Positions 41,566-51,060 of a stretch of DNA of 64,000 nucleotides are shown in pieces. The position numbers were made by a program, and so were the translations under genes. Position 1 is the first letter of the stretch. Every line of letters begins with the position of its first letter. Origin of the DNA: an uncultured Fibrobacter sp. (lineage in GTDB: Bacteria; Fibrobacterota; Fibrobacteria; Fibrobacterales; Fibrobacteraceae); the NCBI GenBank assembly GCA_934699585.1, contig CAKUWY010000011.1, positions 1 to 64,000 of the forward strand. The letters are read 5' to 3'. The notes beneath the pieces were generated by a model that saw only the letters and a list, made by a program, of their open reading frames with translations, ran no database searches and was not told the DNA's origin.

Positions 41566-42621
41566 TTATTTCTTTTTGACGGGCTTGTAGCTGACCTCGG
41601 GGCGGATCTGCAACCCGATGGTCACTAGAAGCGAGACAATCGGCTCGTGATGGTCTTGAGAAAGGTCATAAACCGCAACGCCAGCCATACCTTCGTTCTT
41701 GACCTGCTCCGCCACAGCCTTTACAGAAGGAATTCCCATAAAGACAATGGATTCGGACTCGCTGACTGCCACTTCGGACTTGGAGGCTTCATCAAAGGTA
41801 ACCTTGTAGTCCGGGGTATCGAACTTGCCCATCAATTCGGCATAAGATAGGTAACCTTCGTTACCGCTTCCAGTACCCTGGTGGGCGGTTCCCAGACCCT
41901 TGGCCCCAGTAAAGGACTTGCCATACATGTAAATGACGGGTACCAGCAAATCCTTGTTCACTCCAGCCCCAGCCACGGCATCCAAAGCCTCCTTGACGGA
42001 ATTGGCACTCTGATTAGGGACCAACTTTTCCGATTCCTCGGTCATTTGGTCCGCCATGAATACGTCCACATAAGAAAGCTTGTTCAGGGCTTCGGCCTTG
42101 TAAGCTCCCATGCCTACACCCGGATAAACCGTAGCGGCAAGAATCTTACCATCGAGACCTTCTTTTAACGCATCGACCAGCTTTGCAAAATCACCTGCAT
42201 CCTCTTCGGTCAGATTCTGCCAATCCAATTCTACACCGTCACCACCCTTTTCGGCAAGCCAGTTTTTCACATTGGAAACAAAGGCCTTCAAGGCGTCGTC
42301 AGAAGTGGCAATAGCCTTGAGGCTACCTTCTGCCTCCATACCACCAACAGAAACAACCAGCTTGACTCCATTATCCTTGGCCATCTGCACCAAAGTCTTG
42401 AAATTTTCAGCATCATTCTCGTCGGCAAAGGCCAAGGCACCATCTTCACTCGGAACAACGGCCGCATAGTGAATATTGGTCACCGTATTGTAGCGGATAT
42501 CCTTAGGATAGAATTGAGAATACTGGCTCCAGTATGGGTAGTAGCCCACCACCTTATCGGCAGCAGACGCACCCAAAGCACAGCCAAGAATCAAGGGAAG
42601 AACAATTTTTTTCACATTCAT
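41566..42621 (-). CDS. GH18-like secreted protein with a substituted catalytic Glu
   Basis: A 351-residue protein with a signal peptide (IVLPLILGCALGASA) and a GH18 TIM barrel. VVGYYPYWSQYSQF opens strand 1, VKLVVSVGG marks strand 3, and the catalytic region reads DGVELDWQN at residues 128-136. GH18 enzymes need DGxDxDxE. Here the final Glu is Gln (residue 135, codon CAG) and the first paired Asp is Glu, so hydrolysis is unlikely and carbohydrate binding is more plausible. I chose ATG at 42621, which has GAGGTGAGGG upstream. It is the last gene of the outer-membrane operon. Confidence 0.82.
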   Translation of the reverse strand: MNVKKIVLPLILGCALGASAADKVVGYYPYWSQYSQFYPKDIRYNTVTNIHYAAVVPSEDGALAFADENDAENFKTLVQMAKDNGVKLVVSVGGMEAEGSLKAIATSDDALKAFVSNVKNWLAEKGGDGVELDWQNLTEEDAGDFAKLVDALKEGLDGKILAATVYPGVGMGAYKAEALNKLSYVDVFMADQMTEESEKLVPNQSANSVKEALDAVAGAGVNKDLLVPVIYMYGKSFTGAKGLGTAHQGTGSGNEGYLSYAELMGKFDTPDYKVTFDEASKSEVAVSESESIVFMGIPSVKAVAEQVKNEGMAGVAVYDLSQDHHEPIVSLLVTIGLQIRPEVSYKPVKKK

Positions 42622-42634
42622 AATATCCCTCACC

Positions 42635-43513
42635 TCACTTAATTTCACGGGCTACGCCGTTGTCATCGCAATAAAGTTTATCTGTTGTTTCAGAAACATC
42701 CATAATAGGCCTGACCGGATTTTTCTTTTCAGCAGCGACACAGTGACGATAAGTCCAACCATGAAGTTTACCATAAACCAAATACTGATAAGCCACGGCC
42801 TTGACATCTATAGGCACCTTCTTGAGTGCGGCGAGATCGTCATCCTTATCATACATATTGAAGCTGACCACCAGAGACTTTTGTACTGCTGACAGTTGAC
42901 CGTCTTGAACGACCTCTACAGAATCGCACACCTCCGTAGAATCGTAAACTGCACCCTTATTGTAATAGGAGATTGTATCACCTATCACGTATTCCGCAGA
43001 CGCTGCCTTGGGATCGGTCTTGCCATAGACAGAAGCAAAATTTCCCTTTTCATCGTACTTGACGCTATCAACATAAACCTTTGTTTTGGTCGTATCACCT
43101 CCTATGACAAGATATACTTCCCTATAGGTTTTATTCACGGTACAAGAAACATCATACGTGGTTATCGGAGTCCAAACATCCACCCAATCTTCCTCCGGGA
43201 ATCCCACATAGAACGGTGTAACAAAGATTTCGTGTTGTACAGATGTGTCCTGAGAAAATGCCGCAGTGTCCTTATCATACATTTTCTGATAACGATCTAC
43301 ATCCATGTTCGTTTTCAATGAATCATTGTGGTTTCGCACAAACTGTTTTATTTGCAGAGAGACCAATTCAGGATGCAGTTCCATATAGACGGAATCAACA
43401 AAATCCTCCGGGAAATTTTCCGCATAAAGTTCATCGTCGTCAGCTTCCATCGACGAGCATGCCGTCATGAGCACTGCTGCCAAAGTAATTAGATATAAGC
43501 GAATATGTTTCAT
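42635..43513 (-). CDS. Lipoprotein of unknown function in the outer-membrane operon
   Basis: A 292-residue lipoprotein with lipobox LMTACSS near residue 19. The mature part is acidic and beta-rich (YDVSCTVNKTYREVYLVIGG, EYVIGDTISYYNKG), with many Asp, Tyr and Val. No family is recognised. It follows the 708-residue barrel gene by 11 bases and precedes the GH18-like gene by 13. Its AGAGG ribosome site lies within the preceding stop region. It probably sits on the outer membrane next to the barrels. Confidence 0.7.
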   Translation of the reverse strand: MKHIRLYLITLAAVLMTACSSMEADDDELYAENFPEDFVDSVYMELHPELVSLQIKQFVRNHNDSLKTNMDVDRYQKMYDKDTAAFSQDTSVQHEIFVTPFYVGFPEEDWVDVWTPITTYDVSCTVNKTYREVYLVIGGDTTKTKVYVDSVKYDEKGNFASVYGKTDPKAASAEYVIGDTISYYNKGAVYDSTEVCDSVEVVQDGQLSAVQKSLVVSFNMYDKDDDLAALKKVPIDVKAVAYQYLVYGKLHGWTYRHCVAAEKKNPVRPIMDVSETTDKLYCDDNGVAREIK

Positions 43514-43524
43514 CTTTATACCTC

Positions 43525-45651
43525 TTAGAAATTCACCGTGACATCAGCCACAATCACGTTTTTTTCGATAGACATTTTCTTGCTACTGGTCTTTCCGCTT
43601 TCGTCTGTCCAGCGATATCCCAGTTCGTTATTGAGAACACCATACTGCAGGGAAACATAAGAAAGGGGTGCGATTTTCATGCGAAGACCACCCAAAAGGA
43701 GCGATTCCGTTGATTTCTTAATCTCTAGGTTTTCTGCCAGAGCGACCCCGTTCCCAAAATGACGTTCATAAGCCTGATAACCCGCAAGCAGGGCGAAGGG
43801 TCCCCACACTTCCAATGTAGCTCCAGCCATAACTCTACCCGCATTTCGTTTTAGGAATTCATCTTCTTCACTATAGGCATAAGACCCCTGCAGAATCAGA
43901 TGCCGATCCAAATTGAACAACACTCCAAAATCTACACCCAAGCCACCGGCCATTTCGGTGTAGGTGTTGGTTTTCTCAACGGACTTTTCTTGCTCAAACT
44001 GCTTGAAACGACCGTTAAGAGAAACGGCATCGTTCCACTTCAAATCGAGAGCCAGGGTAAAGCCCTTGCGGTCCGGAGTAGCCATGCCGTAGGGCTGGGC
44101 CATATCCACCGTGGGGTCCAAAAGGGAGAGCAGCTCACCCATCTCCAGTCTTTTCAGCACAGCGGCAGAATAACCATTACGGTAGAAATGAGCATTCTTG
44201 TAGTTATTGTAAAGGCGAGAATACAAGTACGAGCTTTCGCCCTTGTTTCCAATAACATTCTTTTTACCAGACGTCATCAAATTCGTAGCATTAAGTGTAT
44301 TGGAGTTATAGACACTCAAATAGAGATTCTCCAAGCTTGAGGAACCAAAACTGGCCATCAGCATGCTATCAGAAGTGCTCCTATAGAATGCGTTAGAATT
44401 TAAGACTACAGCTCCGCCCCTATAGGTCGGGGTAGAGGCCATTTCAGACCAGAAATCATCATCCACCTGAATATATTGCCCTTTCAAATCAAGTTCGAGA
44501 CCCGCAACGTTTCCGTTAACAAAGGGCTCTACATAGAAACTACCGCCATGAAGTTTAGCATAGGACTCGTTTTTAACAGAAGGGTTAGCCTTTTCACTTT
44601 TCGATAGATAAGCAATCGAGTCCCTACTGCCATCAGGGTAAATCACAGTTGCCTTATTTATTACATAATTGGAAATAGATTCCTCTACCATGTAGTCTCT
44701 TTCTACTTCCCAGTTTGACTTAGCCATTTCACCCTTTACGCCGAAACTGACGGGAAGGTTGGGCAGAATCTTCTGAGAGGTAAATCCAACCTCACCAGAA
44801 AACACCCTGTTGTCTTCATAATACACCGTGTCCGTATTGGCAATTGTCATGGAACGACGGCTCATGAGACGGTCAAAGGCATCTACGTAGTTTCCTCCGA
44901 CGTAAATGCCCATGAGGCCAATACCCGCACGTCCACCATAGACATAGCGATCGGTAAAATCAAAGTCAAAGAAAACCTGATCCGTCTTTTTACCGATATT
45001 ACGCATTCTTGCTCCAGTGGCCTGCAACATAATATCGTCAATGATTCCTAGCTCACCACTATGGTATTCGGCATTCACACCTTGCATCAAGCGGCGGCTT
45101 GTGGTATCCAGGTTCCTCTGAGAAAGAGCATAGACGCGCTTTTCGGCGAAGATTTCCGGTTCCTGTAGCAATTCGGGCTGCGGGGTTGCCAAGGTTAACG
45201 GCGAGTAACCCACACGCATATAGCCCAAATTGAAGTCCAGGTGATTGTTAAGGATAGTACCGTCATAAGAGAACCAGTGCCCGATGATGGGGTTGTTGTT
45301 CTCATCGTAGGCGCTCTGCCAATCCTTGTGCAAACGCATCTTCACGTTTATCTGCGTTTCAGAGGTGGGGTGCGCCGAAAGGTGCAGGTCCACATCTGTG
45401 TAAGCCTGGGTCTCCTGAGATGGAGACTCCTTTGCAAACTGTTTGGAATGAGCCTTAACAGCATTCACTCCGGCTTTTGCCGTTCCGTTAATCCTCAAGC
45501 CAAGTACAGCGTCGTTAAGAGAGTCTAGCTTTTCAATCAAGGACTTCTGCTGGACAACTATAGAATCTTGCCCCTCGGCAGCAGCAACACCAGCCGAGAA
45601 GAACAAAGCCATGGCAGGGAAAATTACAAACTTTTTCATATTAGAATTCAT
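43525..45651 (-). CDS. Outer-membrane beta-barrel protein A of the cluster
   Basis: A 708-residue protein with a signal peptide (FVIFPAMALFFSAGVAAA), a short coiled region (LIEKLDSLNDAVLGL) and then long amphipathic strands typical of a large barrel. It ends ...VIVADVTVNF, with the C-terminal Phe used for BAM insertion. The stretch YSPLTLATPQPELLQEPEIF, followed by a KR...RNL...QGVN pattern, matches the corresponding segment of the 722-residue neighbour, so the two are paralogues. ATG at 45651 has GGGGG about 8 bases upstream. No plug or TonB-box-like domain is visible, so this is not a SusC-type receptor. Confidence 0.75.
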   Translation of the reverse strand: MNSNMKKFVIFPAMALFFSAGVAAAEGQDSIVVQQKSLIEKLDSLNDAVLGLRINGTAKAGVNAVKAHSKQFAKESPSQETQAYTDVDLHLSAHPTSETQINVKMRLHKDWQSAYDENNNPIIGHWFSYDGTILNNHLDFNLGYMRVGYSPLTLATPQPELLQEPEIFAEKRVYALSQRNLDTTSRRLMQGVNAEYHSGELGIIDDIMLQATGARMRNIGKKTDQVFFDFDFTDRYVYGGRAGIGLMGIYVGGNYVDAFDRLMSRRSMTIANTDTVYYEDNRVFSGEVGFTSQKILPNLPVSFGVKGEMAKSNWEVERDYMVEESISNYVINKATVIYPDGSRDSIAYLSKSEKANPSVKNESYAKLHGGSFYVEPFVNGNVAGLELDLKGQYIQVDDDFWSEMASTPTYRGGAVVLNSNAFYRSTSDSMLMASFGSSSLENLYLSVYNSNTLNATNLMTSGKKNVIGNKGESSYLYSRLYNNYKNAHFYRNGYSAAVLKRLEMGELLSLLDPTVDMAQPYGMATPDRKGFTLALDLKWNDAVSLNGRFKQFEQEKSVEKTNTYTEMAGGLGVDFGVLFNLDRHLILQGSYAYSEEDEFLKRNAGRVMAGATLEVWGPFALLAGYQAYERHFGNGVALAENLEIKKSTESLLLGGLRMKIAPLSYVSLQYGVLNNELGYRWTDESGKTSSKKMSIEKNVIVADVTVNF

Positions 45652-45666
45652 CTTGATTACCCCCCA

Positions 45667-47835
45667 TTAAAATTCCACGTTAATGGAAGCTTCCATAATC
45701 GTTTGCGAGAACTCACTTTTGAAACGACCCGTAGGATCAGCAGCAACCGTGTAGTAGTCCGGCAGATTCACCGCTCCTCCCGAACCGGCAGCGACAAGGG
45801 ATGCCGTATTGTATTCGTTTTCTACATTGACCATACCGAAGTTGATGGAAAGCCACGCGTTTTCGGCAACAGTATAGTCAAATCCGACCATCCACTGCAT
45901 CTGTGTGCCCTTCATTAAGGGAGCAACAGTCCAACGGTAGTCGGCCCCAATATCGTTATATTCGGTGGTAATCATCTGCAATCCAGCGGCAAATCCCAAA
46001 CGGGGCAGAAATTGCACATACAGGCCGGCGTTGATAAAGTCGCTTTTCAGTTCCCCTGTTCCAGCAGCACCTACTATTGCGGCATCCAAATCCGCCTTGC
46101 GTTCGGAATGCTTGTAGGAACCAGAAAGTTCCAAGGGCTTACTAAAACCAATCAACTTGAATACGTCAAACTTGGCGCCGCCACCATATTCAGTATAGGC
46201 AACCTTCTCGAAACCGATTATCGGATTCACCTGCTGAAGCATTGTGAACAAGCCCTGAACCTCCGCATAGTCCTTCCATCCGAACGTGCCAACTGCCTGG
46301 GCGCCCAAACGGTTCGATGTGGCAAGTCCATTAGGCAGGGCCATCTGCAATGCAGGATCATTCAAAGTTTCCAACAAGGCCAACTGAGAGCGGGTATAGA
46401 CATTAGTTCCCCAAGAATTCTTATTGTAGGGAGCAATGTTGTAGCTGTTTGTCTGACCTCCCTTAAATCCATTATCGTCTGTACCCAAGGACCTAGCTAT
46501 CGGAGAGAACTTGGGAGCAAAATTGTACAGAGCGTCGAAAGAGGAATACAGGGGGGCGTGGACTCCGTACTTGACCACGTTTCCATCTTTATCAGAATTC
46601 AAGATGCGCTGGGCAAAGAAACTTGGAGACTGGGCAAGGTTGTTGAACCAGTTACTGTCGTTACGAATTCCATTCACGCTTAACACGGCATTCCAGTTAT
46701 CCGCCTTGTAACCAAGGTTCATGGTAGCAAGAATCGCAGAACCGTTCAGTTTTTCATCGGTCACGTTATCCTTATAGATAGTTTCACCATCCTCATCCGT
46801 TCCATTTTCAGTGTAGGTGTGAGTATAGACCTTGTCGTTAGACATGGCGTATTCAGCCACTAGGTCGGCCACCAGATTTTTCTTTCCCATGATTCCAGCC
46901 ACATCGGCACCCACACGTCCACTCACCACCATGGTCTGCTGTGCATCAACATCAAAGGGGTTGATGGATTCCTGCTCATATGGCTCGTTGATGATGTTTT
47001 CTGGATGACGATAGGTATAGCCGTAGGTATCCTCGTTATCGAAGATATACATGGGCGTCGCAGCCACATAGACGTTCTTTGAAAGCGGGAACAGTTCCAA
47101 GTTACCGGCTACCAACCACTTATCCATATTGGAGGCAAGGGTAGCACCAGGTAACTGCTCGTTGGCCATGATGTTGCCCTCAGCACCGGAGAAATCCAGA
47201 ACCGCGGAACGATTAACACGGGCAAGCATTGCCTCTGCTCGAACCTCACCTAAAGCAGGGCTCAATTCCTTGCGGAACTGAAGGTTTACACCCTGCAAAT
47301 TACGCTGATTACCTTCAATCAACTGTTGCTTTTGTGCCATATGGCGCTTGCGGGCGAAAATCAAAGGCTCGTACATAATATCAATACCCGGCAAGTACAA
47401 GGTCAAGGGAGAGTACTGCTGACGGAAATCACCAGCCACCCAATAAAAGGAATTTCCTAGATTACCCTCGACATTAATCCATTCCACCGCCAAAGTTTTG
47501 GATGCAGCTGCAAAGTATTCTTGCATGCCACCACCCAAGCGCATCATCACATTGGCGCGTACACTTTCGTATGGGCGAAACCTAAAGTCGATGTCGGCGC
47601 TGACAAACTCGTTTCGTTCCACATCCGGCATCTTGTTAATACCAGAGGGATCCTGGTCGGTGTCAAAACTAGAACGCTGTGCCACCGCACGAATGCTTCC
47701 TCCAATTTCTACACCACGCTTAGCCAGCGCTGAATCCGCCTTAGCTTCTATTGTCTTTTGATTGTCCGCCACAGCTGTAGCGGAGGCCATCGCCGTAGCC
47801 ATCAGGAGAACAAATACACTTGTCTTCATATTCAT
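45667..47835 (-). CDS. Outer-membrane beta-barrel protein B of the cluster
   Basis: A 722-residue protein with a signal peptide (TSVFVLLMATAMASATAVA) and a body of amphipathic strands, ending ...IMEASINVEF with a terminal Phe. The segment YSPLTLYLPGIDIMYEPLIF, followed by ARKR...RNLQGVNLQF, parallels protein A. GGGAGGG lies 8 bases before the ATG at 47835. It lies 15 bases from each neighbouring gene in the operon. It is probably a porin or glycan-binding surface barrel; no known family name comes to mind. Confidence 0.75.
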   Translation of the reverse strand: MNMKTSVFVLLMATAMASATAVADNQKTIEAKADSALAKRGVEIGGSIRAVAQRSSFDTDQDPSGINKMPDVERNEFVSADIDFRFRPYESVRANVMMRLGGGMQEYFAAASKTLAVEWINVEGNLGNSFYWVAGDFRQQYSPLTLYLPGIDIMYEPLIFARKRHMAQKQQLIEGNQRNLQGVNLQFRKELSPALGEVRAEAMLARVNRSAVLDFSGAEGNIMANEQLPGATLASNMDKWLVAGNLELFPLSKNVYVAATPMYIFDNEDTYGYTYRHPENIINEPYEQESINPFDVDAQQTMVVSGRVGADVAGIMGKKNLVADLVAEYAMSNDKVYTHTYTENGTDEDGETIYKDNVTDEKLNGSAILATMNLGYKADNWNAVLSVNGIRNDSNWFNNLAQSPSFFAQRILNSDKDGNVVKYGVHAPLYSSFDALYNFAPKFSPIARSLGTDDNGFKGGQTNSYNIAPYNKNSWGTNVYTRSQLALLETLNDPALQMALPNGLATSNRLGAQAVGTFGWKDYAEVQGLFTMLQQVNPIIGFEKVAYTEYGGGAKFDVFKLIGFSKPLELSGSYKHSERKADLDAAIVGAAGTGELKSDFINAGLYVQFLPRLGFAAGLQMITTEYNDIGADYRWTVAPLMKGTQMQWMVGFDYTVAENAWLSINFGMVNVENEYNTASLVAAGSGGAVNLPDYYTVAADPTGRFKSEFSQTIMEASINVEF

Positions 47836-47850
47836 CTCTTATTCCCTCCC

Positions 47851-50082
47851 TTAGAACCAGGCCTTTGTTTCGGCGGAAATATAGTGGAAGTGGAAATCAT
47901 TTTCAGGAGCGGTCTCGTCGGAATGGGTCATGTACTTGTAACGGACATGCAGGCCCACACGTCCCGCCAAATCCCAGTCGAAACCAAGACCCATAGCCGT
48001 TTCTAAATAATTAATAGGAGCTTTCTTGTAGTAATACACATTCACAGGCATGTCCGTCACAGCTGTCGCGTACTGTTCCAAAACATAGGCCTTTTCGGAG
48101 CGGAATGTTTCCAGGCCTAGAATACCCACAACATGGAAAGTGGGCGTCACGGCCACGGCCGGTTCAAACTGGCCATAGAAACTGGTCATCAACATATCTT
48201 TTTGTTCTTCGCTATAGGCAATAGGCGCAAAAGTACTCGAAACACCAGAGAGTGCGGCGTAGCCGGTCATCATGATGGTGCGGTCAGTACCAAACCAATG
48301 ACCAATGTCATAGCCTCCCATAAAGGAGAAGAAGCTGGACCACTTGGCATGGGTCGGGACTTCACCTTCGTTAACCTGCGAGGCATTTTCGTAAGCCACG
48401 AAGGATTCCCAAAGTTCCCAGGTTCCACCCCAAAGGCCACCATTTTGGCGATACTGCTTAATGCCACCCCCCGTTTCAAGATTGGCACCGGCACGGGCCA
48501 CATAATGGGGTCCAGAAGCATTACCGGAGTCTGCTATAAAGAGAGGCTTGTGTTTGGTCCAGGAATTGGAGCTTTCCCACATGTTGCGGCCATTCAGGCG
48601 GTAATTGAACAAAATGACATCTTGACCTTCTTCAATCTGTCTATGCTGACCATACTGCACATCGAAATACCCTCTATTAAAGGTGGGTTCGATTTTCAAG
48701 TTCAAGCCCATCATATTGGGGCTATAACGGAGAGAGCCACCATTCAAATAGGCCTCATCCTTGTGCCACCCCGGAAAGCGAGAAGGGTTACTTAAAGAAT
48801 AGGGAGAGTAAAATTCCTTGGGCAGATAAATACCTTCCAAGGTCATGGGCCAACCATCGATATACTTGCTCTGGACCTTCACATAGACGCCCACCTGAGG
48901 GGTATTCATAGAAGATTCATGGGTTTCACTGGAATAGCCCGAACTGACATTCGTTGAATCATAGCCAAGCACTTCTGCAGACTGGTAATACACCGATGAG
49001 TCTGTAACGCTCAAAGCCACATCCGCCATCACATACAGCTTAGGCGTGACATTTCCGCGGACATCGACCGTTCCTACGTGAGTATTCAGAATCGTGGGTG
49101 GGTAACCTTCCTTGATCCACTGGTTACGGAATTCCGGTTCATAAATGATGGCGTCATCGAACATCACACCCATGTAGTTCAAGCCCACAGTCAGGTTGTC
49201 GGCAATTTTATCCTTGGCCAAGCGTGCGGCATAAACACTGCCACGATAGTCGTAGCTACCCGACATTTCCAATTCGCCAGGCTGGCCGCCGTACATGCGA
49301 AGACCATCGCGGTTTCCCACATCCATATCGGCGGGCTGAGACACCAAGAACTGGGCATGCATATTGAAGGGTAACTGATAGACATTGGCATATACGCCAC
49401 CGAAGGAACGGTTGGTCCAGAAGGCTCGACCGCCTTCCTTCACAGGCTTGAAGGACTTTTCCTTATAGTAGGTACTCACCGTCTTTTCGTCTTCGAACAA
49501 TTCATACTGCCAGGCGAAGCGGGGGTTAGTTTCGCGTTCCCACATAGCCAAGGGAGAGGTGTTGGCCCAAATAACGCCACCTGCGGTCAAATAGGCTCCA
49601 AACACACCAGCGCGAATATCCACGCCAACATTCAATTCTTCGTTAATGGTAGAAGAATAGAAGTCTGTGGAATGGTCGAACATGACACGCTCGTCATTTG
49701 TCGGGACCCCTGTGGGCTGCTTGCCCAAAGAGTTGGTGTAAAGGCCCGTCAAATCAAAGGGGAACATCAGATTCGTGAACAAGGTAATGTAAGAGTTGGG
49801 CATGGCCACAATGTTCACGTTCAGCATAGCATCAACAGCCGTACGCGCGACGTCGTTCTGGACCCAGGGACTCCGTTCGGAATAGTGGAAATTCTTCAAA
49901 CGGAAAGCCATATAGCCAGACACCGCCAGCGGAAGATCATCCTTGCCGAGCAAAGTGGATTCCATGTTCCCTGAAAGCGTATCCAAGGAAGCGTGGATGG
50001 AATCTAACTGCAGCTGGGGAGGCAAAGCCCATGCAGAGCTTGCCAAAAGAACTAGGGTAAATACAGATAGTAATTTGCGCAT
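47851..50082 (-). CDS. Outer-membrane beta-barrel protein C of the cluster
   Basis: A 743-residue protein with a signal peptide (LLSVFTLVLLASSAWA), a short helical stretch (LQLDSIHASLDTLSGNMES) and a long strand-rich body with many Tyr, Trp and Gly. It ends ...YISAETKAWF, again a terminal Phe. Similar design and size suggest it is a distant relative of proteins A and B. AAGGGG lies 5 bases before the ATG. It is the first large gene after the CBM-like gene and sets the order CBM-like, C, B, A. Confidence 0.75.
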   Translation of the reverse strand: MRKLLSVFTLVLLASSAWALPPQLQLDSIHASLDTLSGNMESTLLGKDDLPLAVSGYMAFRLKNFHYSERSPWVQNDVARTAVDAMLNVNIVAMPNSYITLFTNLMFPFDLTGLYTNSLGKQPTGVPTNDERVMFDHSTDFYSSTINEELNVGVDIRAGVFGAYLTAGGVIWANTSPLAMWERETNPRFAWQYELFEDEKTVSTYYKEKSFKPVKEGGRAFWTNRSFGGVYANVYQLPFNMHAQFLVSQPADMDVGNRDGLRMYGGQPGELEMSGSYDYRGSVYAARLAKDKIADNLTVGLNYMGVMFDDAIIYEPEFRNQWIKEGYPPTILNTHVGTVDVRGNVTPKLYVMADVALSVTDSSVYYQSAEVLGYDSTNVSSGYSSETHESSMNTPQVGVYVKVQSKYIDGWPMTLEGIYLPKEFYSPYSLSNPSRFPGWHKDEAYLNGGSLRYSPNMMGLNLKIEPTFNRGYFDVQYGQHRQIEEGQDVILFNYRLNGRNMWESSNSWTKHKPLFIADSGNASGPHYVARAGANLETGGGIKQYRQNGGLWGGTWELWESFVAYENASQVNEGEVPTHAKWSSFFSFMGGYDIGHWFGTDRTIMMTGYAALSGVSSTFAPIAYSEEQKDMLMTSFYGQFEPAVAVTPTFHVVGILGLETFRSEKAYVLEQYATAVTDMPVNVYYYKKAPINYLETAMGLGFDWDLAGRVGLHVRYKYMTHSDETAPENDFHFHYISAETKAWF

Positions 50083-50091
50083 AAAAACCCC

Positions 50092-50838
50092 TTAAATCTC
50101 ATTCCGGAACGGATAGTTGGCCGGGCCTTCATAGGGCTTACCGTGTTTCTTGATTACAATATCGTCAATCCAGACCTTAAAGGCCTCGTTTTCATCTTTG
50201 CGGACTTCGAGACGGAATCCCTTGAAGTTGCTCCAGCTGAAGGGCAGCATAACTTCGCGGGTGTTCTTGGCATCCCAATAAACGCCCGTCATACCAAAAA
50301 GCTTAAGGGGTATGCTGAAATGTTTCCACTCTGTCGTGATTTCGCCCAAGCTTTTGGAACGGAGCTTGACCTGCAAGGATTCGCCACCGCTCTTGACGCC
50401 ATCATCTACAAGCACAAACAGGGCGTTCTCGCCGCCCTTGTCGCCCTTGATCCAGAACTCCAGGACGCCCTCTTCCAGGTACGGGGTCAGGTCAACGGAA
50501 CCCGCAATGCAGATTGCCACACCGGAATAGTCGCTGGCAATAAGTTCAATCTCCATGGAAAGGGCCCCTTCCATAGCGTACTTGTCCGTGAGTACCGGTT
50601 CAGGGTTTTCACGAGGATACTGATAGGTATAGCCACCACCGCGGGGGATAGCTTCGCGCATCACCACAGTCACGACCTCCTTGTCAGGTCGGAACGGCTT
50701 GGCCACCTTCGCCGTAAAACGATATTGGTCCCTATCGCGATAATCGCTGAAGCCGTAATAGCTCGCGAAAGATAACGACGTCCACAGCAGCGAAACAAGC
50801 ACGCTGCAGTATAGCATTCGGCAAAAATTTCCATTCAT
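50092..50838 (-). CDS. Exported CBM-like (galactose-binding-fold) protein, first gene of the cluster
   Basis: A 248-residue protein with a hydrophobic signal (MLYCSVLVSLLWTSLSFA). The jelly-roll region contains GVLEFWIKGDKGGENALFVL, LQVKLRSKSLGEITTEWKHF, IPLKLF and FRLEVRKDENEAFKVWIDDI. This resembles ExoP/CBM11-like galactose-binding domains. No catalytic motif is present. The start is uncertain: ATG at 50838 or TTG at 50847 with GGAG closer. It is probably a glycan-binding periplasmic or surface component made together with the three barrels. The divergent GH5 gene shares its upstream control region. Confidence 0.68.
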   Translation of the reverse strand: MNGNFCRMLYCSVLVSLLWTSLSFASYYGFSDYRDRDQYRFTAKVAKPFRPDKEVVTVVMREAIPRGGGYTYQYPRENPEPVLTDKYAMEGALSMEIELIASDYSGVAICIAGSVDLTPYLEEGVLEFWIKGDKGGENALFVLVDDGVKSGGESLQVKLRSKSLGEITTEWKHFSIPLKLFGMTGVYWDAKNTREVMLPFSWSNFKGFRLEVRKDENEAFKVWIDDIVIKKHGKPYEGPANYPFRNEI

Positions 50839-51044
50839 ATTGGTCAAATTTCTCCAAAAATCAAATCGCCTATAATATAACTTGTTTTTTTTAAATAAGA
50901 TATACCTAATTTAAAATATACACTCATATTTAAAATTTTTCGAAAAAAAAGGAATTTTAGCCCCTTTATAAAGTGTTTTCTTGGGTAAACACATTGTTTT
51001 GAGGAATGCGGGGCAAAATAAAGCCAATTATTCTATTTTCTGGC

Positions 51045-51050
51045 TATAAT
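51045..51050 (+). promoter_or_regulatory. TATAAT -10 box for the GH5 lipoprotein
   Basis: TATAAT lies 10 bases before the ATG at 51061, with GAGG in the short gap. No clear -35 is at standard distance. The 222-bp region 50839-51060 is AT-rich and shared with the divergent six-gene cluster. Confidence 0.45.
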
Positions 51051-51060
51051 TGAGGTTTTT

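Noticed and set aside
45667..50082. SusC-like TonB-dependent receptors
   Set aside because: The three barrels lack a recognisable plug domain or TonB box, and no SusD-like lipoprotein is present.
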